64,000 bases of DNA from contig CANQPL010000004.1 in assembly GCA_947625735.1 (NCBI GenBank), forward strand, positions 1-64,000, read 5' to 3'. The DNA is from an uncultured Clostridia bacterium (GTDB lineage: Bacteria; Bacillota; Clostridia; Oscillospirales; Ruminococcaceae). This document shows, piece after piece, positions 27,141 through 35,851 of the stretch (position 1 is its first letter; every line of letters starts with the position of its first letter). Under the pieces are notes generated by a model. The model was not told where the DNA came from. It ran no database searches and was given only the letters and a program-made list of their open reading frames with translations. A program made the translations under genes and the position numbers.

Positions 27141-28895
27141 ATGAGTGAAGATCTACTTACGACCATAAGCGACGCCGTCACAACAGAGGCGTTCGGTATA
27201 TGGTTCCTTATCGGTGCCGCCTTGGTGTTCTTTATGCAGGCGGGTTTCGCAATGGTGGAGACAGGGTTTACCCGTGCGAAAAATGCGGGCAACATCATCA
27301 TGAAAAACCTGATGGACTTCTGTATCGGTACTGTTGTATTCATACTGATAGGCTACGGACTTCTTTTAGGCGACGACATAAACGGTCTGGTGGGAAAACC
27401 CGGCTTTGCTATCTTCTCGGATTACGGCAATTTTAATTTCTCCGCATTCGTATTCAACCTTGTGTTCTGCGCTACTACCGCCACTATCGTTTCGGGCGCT
27501 ATGGCAGAAAGAACAAAATTCCTTTCATACTGCGTTTACTCGGCAGTCATTTCTGCGGTAATCTATCCCATTGAGGCTCACTGGATCTGGGGCGGCGGCT
27601 GGCTTGTACAGAACGGCTTCCATGATTTTGCAGGCTCCTGCGCTATCCATATGGTAGGAGGAATTTCCGCTCTTATCGGCGCAAAGCTCTTAGGACCCCG
27701 TATCGGCAAGTTTGTTACCGATGAAAAGGGCAAAGTCGTAAAGGTAAAGGCTATCCCCGGTCACTCCCTTACAATCGGCGCACTGGGCTGCTTTATCCTC
27801 TGGTTCGGCTGGTACGGATTTAACGGCGCCGCTGCTACCTCGGGCGGTCAGCTGGGTTCTATCTTCCTTACCACAACAGTAGCCCCCGCAGTTGCTACAG
27901 TTGTCTGCATGATCTTTACATGGGTAAAATACGGCAAACCCGATGTTTCAATGTGCCTTAACGCTTCCCTTGCGGGTCTTGTTGGTATCACCGCAGGCTG
28001 TGACGTTCTGGACTGCACAGGCGCAATAATCGTTGGTATAGGCTCCGGACTTCTTGTTCCCTTCGGCGTATGGCTTCTTGATTATGTACTTCATATCGAC
28101 GATCCCGTGGGTGCGGTGGCTGTTCACTGCTGCAACGGCATCTGGGGTACATTATGCGTAGGTCTTTTTGCAAATCCCGCTGTTCCGGGCTATTCGCTCA
28201 ATGAGGGCATGGCAGGCGTATTCTACGGCGGCGGCACAGGACTTATCGGTATGCAGTGTCTGGGTATCCTGTCGGTAGCGGCATGGACGGCTGTTACTAT
28301 CACAATTACATTCCTTATCATAAAAGCGATCTTCGGTCTGAGAGTTACACGTCATGAAGAGGTTATCGGTCTGGATATTGAGGAACACGGAATCGAAAGC
28401 TCCTACTCAGGCTTTGTTATGGCTGTTGATACAGACGCTTACCTCGAAAACGGCGAAGCAGCTCCTGTTACTGCGGCTGTACCCGTTGAGGTATACAAGT
28501 CCTCGAGAAAGAACGATCCTGCTGTTGCAGCGGACGCTCCTCAGTTCTCTCAGGTTTCTATACTCTGCAAGCAGAGCAAGTTTGAACCTCTGAAAAACGC
28601 TCTTGCCGACATAGGTGTTACAGGTATAACCGTTACTCAGGTTTTAGGCTGCGGCACTCAGAAAGGCGCAAGCGAGTACTACAGAGGTACTCCCGTTGAA
28701 CCCTCTCTCCTGCCAAAGGTAAAGGTTGAGGTCGTTGTCTGCAAGGTTCCCGTTGAGGACGTTGTGAACACCGCCCGCAAGGCTCTTTATACAGGTCATA
28801 TCGGCGACGGTAAAATATTTGTTTACCATGTTGAGGACGTTATCAGGGTAAGAACGGGCGAGATAGGCTACGATGCTCTTCAGGACGCAGAATAA
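27141..28895 (+). CDS. amt: Ammonium transporter fused to a PII signalling domain
   Basis: 584 residues. Residues 1-405 are the eleven-helix Amt ammonium channel (FFMQAGFAMVETGFTRAKNAG, IEAHWIWGGGWL, AIHMVGG). After a linker, residues 465-580 form a GlnB/GlnK-like PII domain (LADIGVTGITVTQVLGCGTQKG, EYYRGT, GKIFVYHVEDVIRVRTGE). The T-loop keeps Tyr residues near the usual modification site. In other bacteria a separate GlnK plugs Amt in response to 2-oxoglutarate and ATP/ADP; here the regulator is built in. ATG at 27141 lies 8 bases after GGAGGG; an in-frame GTG at 27132 overlaps that site. Confidence 0.95.
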   Translation: MSEDLLTTISDAVTTEAFGIWFLIGAALVFFMQAGFAMVETGFTRAKNAGNIIMKNLMDFCIGTVVFILIGYGLLLGDDINGLVGKPGFAIFSDYGNFNFSAFVFNLVFCATTATIVSGAMAERTKFLSYCVYSAVISAVIYPIEAHWIWGGGWLVQNGFHDFAGSCAIHMVGGISALIGAKLLGPRIGKFVTDEKGKVVKVKAIPGHSLTIGALGCFILWFGWYGFNGAAATSGGQLGSIFLTTTVAPAVATVVCMIFTWVKYGKPDVSMCLNASLAGLVGITAGCDVLDCTGAIIVGIGSGLLVPFGVWLLDYVLHIDDPVGAVAVHCCNGIWGTLCVGLFANPAVPGYSLNEGMAGVFYGGGTGLIGMQCLGILSVAAWTAVTITITFLIIKAIFGLRVTRHEEVIGLDIEEHGIESSYSGFVMAVDTDAYLENGEAAPVTAAVPVEVYKSSRKNDPAVAADAPQFSQVSILCKQSKFEPLKNALADIGVTGITVTQVLGCGTQKGASEYYRGTPVEPSLLPKVKVEVVVCKVPVEDVVNTARKALYTGHIGDGKIFVYHVEDVIRVRTGEIGYDALQDAE

Positions 28896-28904
28896 GCCCT
28901 TTCA

Positions 28905-28940
28905 GAAGCAAGAGGCAAGAAGCAAGAAGCAAGAAAAAAA
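28905..28940. repeat. GAAGCAAGAGGCAAG-type intergenic repeat
   Basis: Tandem AGAAGCAAG / AGAGGCAAG units just after amt. The same sequence family, in either orientation, is found near 25310-25520, 33036-33058 and 53483-53492. Confidence 0.7.
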
Positions 28941-29015
28941 TTTGTGCAGAACGGAAAAATTGTCCAATGAGTTTCTTTATCTCTTGCCTTTTGGGAAATC
29001 AAAAAAATTGTTAAC

Positions 29016-29035
29016 ACCATGTTGAGGACACAGAA
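29016..29035 (+). repeat. Partial duplicate of the amt 3' end
   Basis: ACCATGTTGAGGAC occurs in the amt coding end (near 28826) and again here, followed directly by ACAGAATAA, close to the true end of amt (GCAGAATAA). It looks like a copy of the gene end with its middle deleted. Confidence 0.5.
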
Positions 29036-29052
29036 TAATTAAGTTTCCCCTT

Positions 29053-29081
29053 TGCCGCACTTTCGGGTGCGGCATTTTTTT
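29053..29081 (+). terminator. Terminator downstream of amt
   Basis: TGCCGCAC (29053-29060) with GTGCGGCA (29067-29074), then T7. It sits after the partial amt duplicate, 158 bases past the amt stop. Confidence 0.8.
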
Positions 29082-29389
29082 GCGGGCGGGCGGGTGGGCG
29101 GGTAGTACCCGCAGCCGGGTCGTTGGTGTATTTTGAGTGAACCCTATAATAGTAACACGGTAACCTTAGTAACACGGTAACCTTTATTTGCTGTGCGGGC
29201 GGGCGGGTGGAACCCGCAGCCGGGTCGTTGGTGTATTTTGAGTGAACCCTATAATAGTAACACGGTAACCTTAGTAACACGGTAACCTTTATTTGCTGTG
29301 CAGGCGGGTGGGTGGAACCCCAGTCAGGTCGCCGGTGTATTTTGAGTGAACTTTACAATAGTAACACCGGTAACCTTTATTTTCTGTGA
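29082..29389. repeat. Three tandem copies of a 105-113-bp unit
   Basis: Copies at 29082-29194, 29195-29299 and 29300-29389. Each has a GC-rich head (GCGGGCGGGCGGGTGG), a middle GTGTATTTTGAGTGAACCCT and a tail with one or two AGTAACACGGTAACC. The third copy is diverged and a tail fragment recurs near 29443. Open frames across it on the minus strand are repetitive and not genes. Confidence 0.85.
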
Positions 29390-29500
29390 TGTAAATAATT
29401 TTTTTAGCGTTGGAGATTTTTGCTTGAATTTTTAAGACAGCAGCCCGGTAACCTTTATTTGCTTTTTTATTAAATGTGCTATCTGACAGATATGCACATC

Positions 29501-29528
29501 TAACCTCTATCCTCTAACCTCTATCCTC
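29501..29528. repeat. Two copies of a 14-bp simple repeat
   Basis: TAACCTCTATCCTC twice in a row. Together with the tandem repeat at 29082-29389 it fills most of the gap between amt and the next gene. Confidence 0.8.
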
Positions 29529-29618
29529 TTAAAGGGCAATTTTTTTATCCCGATACTTGACCGGCGGCATAATCTGTGATATAATATTATCAACCTATAA
29601 CACAACGGACGGTGTACC

Positions 29619-30332
29619 ATGAAATATGATACCTTTGAAAAATTAGGCGGCAGCTGCTATCTTTGCGTCACAAAAGAGCATACATTCGGAACAGATGCAT
29701 TTTTGCTGGCAGATTTTGCCAAATCACGGCATAAGGATATTGTCTGCGATCTGGGAACGGGCTGCGGAATTATTGCAGTGCTGGAGCGGCTGAGATATGA
29801 ACCTTCAGAGGTCTACGGGATAGACATTCAGCCCCGGGCGATCGAACAGTTTAATTTAACGGTAGAAAGATCGGGTCTTAAAAATACCTATCCTATACTT
29901 ATGGATCTTAAACATCTCACGGATAAATTACCTCTCGGACGGTGCGATCTTGTCACCTGCAATCCCCCCTACAAGGCGGCGGGAGCGGGTATAGAAAGCG
30001 GTCTTGATGCCCATAAAATAGCCCGTCACGAAATACTTTGCAATATAAATGATGTCTGCGCTGCGGCATCACGGCTGCTGAAATTCGGCGGCAGGCTTTG
30101 TCTTTGCAACCGTCCCGAACGGCTGGCGGACGTTATCTGCGCCATGAGAGAAAATAATCTCGAGCCGAAAAAACTGCGAATGGTTTCAAAATCCCCCGAC
30201 AGTGCGCCGTGGCTGTTTCTCATCGAGGGGCGAAAGGGCGGCGGACAGTTTATGAAAATACTCCCTCCCCTGTTTATGGGCACAGAGGGCATAAGCCCCG
30301 AGCTTATGGAAATTTACGGTGCAAAGGAGTAG
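29619..30332 (+). CDS. tRNA1(Val) (adenine37-N6)-methyltransferase-like protein
   Basis: 237 residues, SAM-dependent methyltransferase of the TrmN6/YfiC group. The SAM motif is CDLGTGCGIIAV and the base-flipping motif is NPPY (CNPPYKAAGAG), as for exocyclic adenine N6 methylation. FGTDAFLLADF near the start is typical. In Firmicutes this gene usually sits directly before rsmI, as here with a 6-base gap. Substrate tRNA is inferred from the family. Confidence 0.88.
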   Translation: MKYDTFEKLGGSCYLCVTKEHTFGTDAFLLADFAKSRHKDIVCDLGTGCGIIAVLERLRYEPSEVYGIDIQPRAIEQFNLTVERSGLKNTYPILMDLKHLTDKLPLGRCDLVTCNPPYKAAGAGIESGLDAHKIARHEILCNINDVCAAASRLLKFGGRLCLCNRPERLADVICAMRENNLEPKKLRMVSKSPDSAPWLFLIEGRKGGGQFMKILPPLFMGTEGISPELMEIYGAKE

Positions 30333-30338
30333 TGTGAT

Positions 30339-32685
<2,347 letters not shown>

Positions 32686-32709
32686 TCCCCAAAAAATTGG
32701 AGGTCTACG

Positions 32710-32916
32710 ATGATTTTCAATACGGACAATGACCGTCATAAGGACTTTGCCCCCTATATGTCCGAGGAGACTGATTGCAGGTTATCCCCCGCATATAATA
32801 CGGACACAGGCAGCGTTCATCTGAAAGCGGACAGCTTTACAAAGGAATGTCACAAGCCCACTCTCAGTCCCGATGACGGACACAGAACCTATATCACCGA
32901 CCACGATATCAGATAA
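32710..32916 (+). CDS. Small hydrophilic protein downstream of gdhA
   Basis: 68 residues with a clear GGAGG site 7 bases before the ATG, 24 bases after gdhA and before the terminator, so it is co-transcribed with gdhA. Rich in Asp, His and Thr (DNDRHKDFAPYMSEE, TYITDHDIR); no membrane segment and no motif I recognise. It could modulate GdhA or ammonia metabolism, but that rests on position alone. Confidence 0.6.
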   Translation: MIFNTDNDRHKDFAPYMSEETDCRLSPAYNTDTGSVHLKADSFTKECHKPTLSPDDGHRTYITDHDIR

Positions 32917-32921
32917 AACAG

Positions 32922-32955
32922 TCTGCTCCTGTCACTGACAGGAGCAGATTTTTTT
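32922..32955 (+). terminator. Terminator of gdhA and the small ORF
   Basis: Perfect 12-bp stem TCTGCTCCTGTC / GACAGGAGCAGA (32922-32933, 32937-32948) with a 3-base loop and T7. Confidence 0.9.
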
Positions 32956-33035
32956 ATCATTCTTTGAGCCTTTGAAGGACTTCGTGAAACATTGAAAGAA
33001 CCATACGACAGGAATTTCTCGATCAGAGGCAAGAT

Positions 33036-33058
33036 AATAAGAAGCAAGAGGCAAGATA
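33036..33058. repeat. GAAGCAAGAGGCAAG-type intergenic repeat
   Basis: AGAAGCAAGAGGCAAG with a partial second unit, same family as after amt. Confidence 0.65.
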
Positions 33059-33114
33059 AGGAAACACTTCAGACAATTATTTCTTGCTTTTTGATTTGTA
33101 TTTTGCGAAAAAAA

Positions 33115-33143
33115 TTGACTTTTTTAAGTTGACAGTGTATAAT
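33115..33143 (+). promoter_or_regulatory. Promoter of the membrane-protein gene
   Basis: TTGACT (33115-33120), 17-bp spacer, TATAAT (33138-33143). Confidence 0.75.
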
Positions 33144-33152
33144 ATAGGTATA

Positions 33153-33210
33153 TTCTGTCGGGCATGGAGCGAATGGTCTGAAACCGTATACCTGCTTTGA
33201 CGGAACAGAA
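33153..33210 (+). promoter_or_regulatory. Structured 5' leader, riboswitch-like
   Basis: TTCTGT (33153-33158) pairs with ACAGAA (33205-33210), closing a domain that contains a GGT-ctgaa-ACC hairpin (33175-33185). It begins at the expected transcription start. No known class recognised. Confidence 0.35.
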
Positions 33211-33308
33211 ATAATGCTGCGATAACCGAAAACAACGCACACCTGTTTCCCGTTACGGCATTTGGGCGCATACCCTTACTTTAAACTTATATAACCGAAG
33301 GTGAACAT

Positions 33309-33809
33309 ATGAAAAAAATCGAAGTAAACCACTACCCCGACGTTTTGTATATATTGAATGGAACCATAGCACTTTTATGGGCATTATTTACCTTTACTAT
33401 CTTGATTATTCTGTCGGATCTTCATCTTTGTTTCGTTCTGTCATTTATATTTATGTTTATTACTATAGATATCTGCCATTTTCTTTCCGGCATAAAAACC
33501 ATCGTTGAATATGATACGGAAACTATCCGCTATAAATGGCTCCGGTTTAAATATACGGTAAATTTAAGTGAAATAAAATCAGTATATTATACAATCGTAA
33601 ATAAGACGAAGTCGAGAGATAGGTGTTTAGAGATAGTTTTCAATGTCCACGGCAATATACTAAAGCTCAATGACCTTATTAAGCGGGATGACATTGAAAA
33701 ATGTATAAGCGGAAGATGTGAAGATATAGAACTCATGAAACTATACAAATTAATTGAAAATATATGTCCCGAAAAATCAAAGGGATTTGTTAAATTCAAA
33801 TCGTCTTAA
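33309..33809 (+). CDS. Two-TM membrane protein with a PH-like cytoplasmic part
   Basis: 166 residues. Two hydrophobic helices (about 13-35 and 39-62) are followed by a soluble part with short beta-strand segments (IVEYDTETIRYKWLRFKYTVNLSEIKSVYY, LEIVFNVHGNILKL), the pattern of bacterial PH-type domains found after paired membrane helices. Function unknown. AAGGTG precedes the ATG. Lower GC and Lys/Ile-rich compared with its neighbours, which may mean acquired DNA. Convergent with the following operon. Confidence 0.65.
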   Translation: MKKIEVNHYPDVLYILNGTIALLWALFTFTILIILSDLHLCFVLSFIFMFITIDICHFLSGIKTIVEYDTETIRYKWLRFKYTVNLSEIKSVYYTIVNKTKSRDRCLEIVFNVHGNILKLNDLIKRDDIEKCISGRCEDIELMKLYKLIENICPEKSKGFVKFKSS

Positions 33810-33857
33810 TAAACTGCATATTGCTCCCGACTGTTTTACAGCTAAATTCCCGCCCTG

Positions 33858-34862
33858 TCAGATAACCACAGGCGTTTCAATAAAGGAAACTTTTCTTTCG
33901 CATATGTCCGTTTTTGCAGTCGGCACAGGCTTTCCCGTCAGCTTGCACAGGGCGGCGGCAGGAATATTTACTCCCGCTCCCATGCAGGAAAGCTGCACTC
34001 CTCCCGACATACGGGTATTTATCTCCAGCAGATAAGGCTTGCCGCCGTCATATTTGAACTGGATATTGCAGGGCATTTGCAGCTTGCATTCATTAAGTAT
34101 CCGTTCACAGCAGGAAATTATTTCCGGTTCATATTTTATACGGTAGATACGGCTTGCACCCTTGAAACGAGGGATAATTATATTGCCTCCCTCCTCTGCA
34201 AGACAGTCTGCACTTACCTCTTCTCCCTTTAAATAGGGCATCATAATTATTTTTCGGTCAAAATTGTGTGCGGCGATAATCTGCTCTGCTCTTGCAAGAC
34301 CTATTTTCAGCCCCGGCGGCGTATACAGGGAGCTGCTGTTTTCAAAGGCTTCGTCTATTACACGAAAGCTCACCGCTCCCTCATCGTCAGCCAGCTTTAT
34401 ACACGCCCGCTCCCCTCCTGCGGTAATTGCGGCATAACCCCTCTGAAAATCTGCGGGACCGGTTATCTCATAGTATTCGGGGATATTTTCACTGATTATA
34501 TTTTCAAGTCTTTGATAGGTCATGAGCTTATTTCTAAAGACTCCAGTCCACTCGCCGCAGTCCAAAAGGAGCTTAACACCTATTTCGTCAAACAATGCCT
34601 TATTTTCTGAGATGATACCCATTCCCCGTCTTGGAACAAAAACACTGACGTTATGCTCCTTACAGAAGTCAAGACAGTAGGACAGATATTCACTGTCGGA
34701 AATTTTATCGGGTTCAGTATATTTTTCATCACAGGCAAGGAGCATTACACTGTCGGAAAGACGGTTTGAGCCTATAACGTGCAGCGGCTCGGGATACCCC
34801 TCACGCATTAAATTAACTATGTGATATGCGGTGCTGAACCAATGATTGAACCAGATTACCAT
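33858..34862 (-). CDS. ATP-grasp ligase of the Ter-type biosynthetic module
   Basis: 334 residues with carbamoyl-phosphate-synthase-like ATP-grasp architecture: an N-terminal pre-ATP-grasp domain, a central ATP-binding part and the metal-binding end PYLLEINTRMSGG. It resembles the ATP-grasp enzymes of tellurite-resistance-linked operons (Pfam ATPgrasp_Ter). It should join a carboxylate to an amine or thiol; the substrate is unknown. Last gene of a five-gene minus operon with AAAAGGAG before the ATG, 4 bases after the small membrane protein gene. Ter-family assignment is by recall plus context. Confidence 0.8.
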   Translation of the reverse strand: MVIWFNHWFSTAYHIVNLMREGYPEPLHVIGSNRLSDSVMLLACDEKYTEPDKISDSEYLSYCLDFCKEHNVSVFVPRRGMGIISENKALFDEIGVKLLLDCGEWTGVFRNKLMTYQRLENIISENIPEYYEITGPADFQRGYAAITAGGERACIKLADDEGAVSFRVIDEAFENSSSLYTPPGLKIGLARAEQIIAAHNFDRKIIMMPYLKGEEVSADCLAEEGGNIIIPRFKGASRIYRIKYEPEIISCCERILNECKLQMPCNIQFKYDGGKPYLLEINTRMSGGVQLSCMGAGVNIPAAALCKLTGKPVPTAKTDICERKVSFIETPVVI

Positions 34863-34866
34863 ATGC

Positions 34867-35115
34867 CTACTCCTTTTTATTATCCTTGAAATTCTGCGAA
34901 AGACGGTAAACTATTATAATTATCATCATAACAGAAAAAAGTATCAGAACTGCCGCAAGCGTCACCGCCTTTGAATAAAGCCACACGGGAAACAGATCAC
35001 GAAAAATAAGCAGTGCCGCCGCTCCTGCCATAACAAAGGCTGTTATTATGCAAAGAACTATCTCGTCCTTGGCAGTAGTCTTATCGTTTGAAAATAATAT
35101 TTTTAAGATATTCAT
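34867..35115 (-). CDS. Small two-TM membrane protein within the Ter-type operon
   Basis: 82 residues with two hydrophobic helices (about 18-37 and 45-68) and charged ends (MNILKILFSNDKTTAKDE ... NFKDNKKE). ATG at 35115 follows GGAGG and overlaps the HAD gene stop (ATGA), so it is translationally coupled. I do not recognise it and do not know it as a standard part of this module. It might anchor the enzymes or carry the product. Confidence 0.7.
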   Translation of the reverse strand: MNILKILFSNDKTTAKDEIVLCIITAFVMAGAAALLIFRDLFPVWLYSKAVTLAAVLILFSVMMIIIIVYRLSQNFKDNKKE

Positions 35116-35849
35116 AGTATATCCTCCAATATCCGATAAACACATTTAAGGGTGTAATCAGGCTCGCTCCCGTCAGGATCGTCTGACAGTCCGCCTGCAA
35201 AAACAGGGATATCCGATAAACTCAGCATTCCCGCATCAAATTCGCTGTCCCCTGCCGCTATGATAATACTGTCGGGAAAACGCTGCCGCAGCTTTAAAAG
35301 GGCGTTTTCCTTGTTTATCCCTCTCGGAATGGCGTAGAGCTTGTCGCCGATAGCGAAAAGCTCAGTGTGGCTCAGTGAAAATGTACGGCGCATATTATCA
35401 ATATTCCGTTCACATTCATGACACTTTGTAAACAGAAAAGCTCCGTCAACTATCCTTATTTCAAAATATACATCTGTACACCTTTCCAGATATTCACGGC
35501 AGATTGAAATATCCTTACTGCTGCGGGAGAAAATCATGTCTGTATCCTTCTGCCACAGACTGTCGCAGACACCGTTTACCAGAAGTGAGCCGCCGTTATC
35601 AATGACCGCATATCCGGGAATTATCCCACAGGGAAATGTAATGCGCTCGTACTGCTCCCTTGAACGAGTTGTCACGGGAATAAATGTGACCCGTTTTATT
35701 ATCTCACCGAAAAGAGCCGCGCCCTTGGGGGTCATGTATGAGAGCTTTTTCCCCTCCTTTGTTTCCACGCAGATATTTTCATCAGACATACGCTTATAGG
35801 AAAATATAAGCGTATTGTCAAGGTCGGACAGGAATAATATTTTCTGCAT
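35112..35849 (-). CDS. HAD-superfamily phosphatase of the Ter-type module
   Basis: 245 residues. HAD motif I is FLSDLDNTL (nucleophile Asp9), motif II is in IPVTTRS, the Lys motif is in RGINKENAL, and motif IV is AAGDSEFDAGML, with a Cof-type cap. It would remove a phosphate from a small molecule. ATG at 35849 follows GGGAG and the stop of the preceding gene, giving tight coupling; the longer frame overlaps that gene. Confidence 0.85.
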   Translation of the reverse strand: MQKILFLSDLDNTLIFSYKRMSDENICVETKEGKKLSYMTPKGAALFGEIIKRVTFIPVTTRSREQYERITFPCGIIPGYAVIDNGGSLLVNGVCDSLWQKDTDMIFSRSSKDISICREYLERCTDVYFEIRIVDGAFLFTKCHECERNIDNMRRTFSLSHTELFAIGDKLYAIPRGINKENALLKLRQRFPDSIIIAAGDSEFDAGMLSLSDIPVFAGGLSDDPDGSEPDYTLKCVYRILEDIL

Positions 35850-35851
35850 AT

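Larger units (their letters stand above)
32917..33308. other. Intergenic region with terminator, repeat, promoter and structured leader
   Basis: Contains the gdhA terminator, a GAAGCAAGAGGCAAG repeat at 33036-33058, a strong promoter and a 160-base leader. No gene seen. Confidence 0.6.

Noticed and set aside
29011..29280. 89-codon minus-strand ORF with repeated peptide.
   Set aside because: It is only the translation of the tandem DNA repeat; no ribosome site, and the repeat unit lengths do not preserve a frame across all copies.
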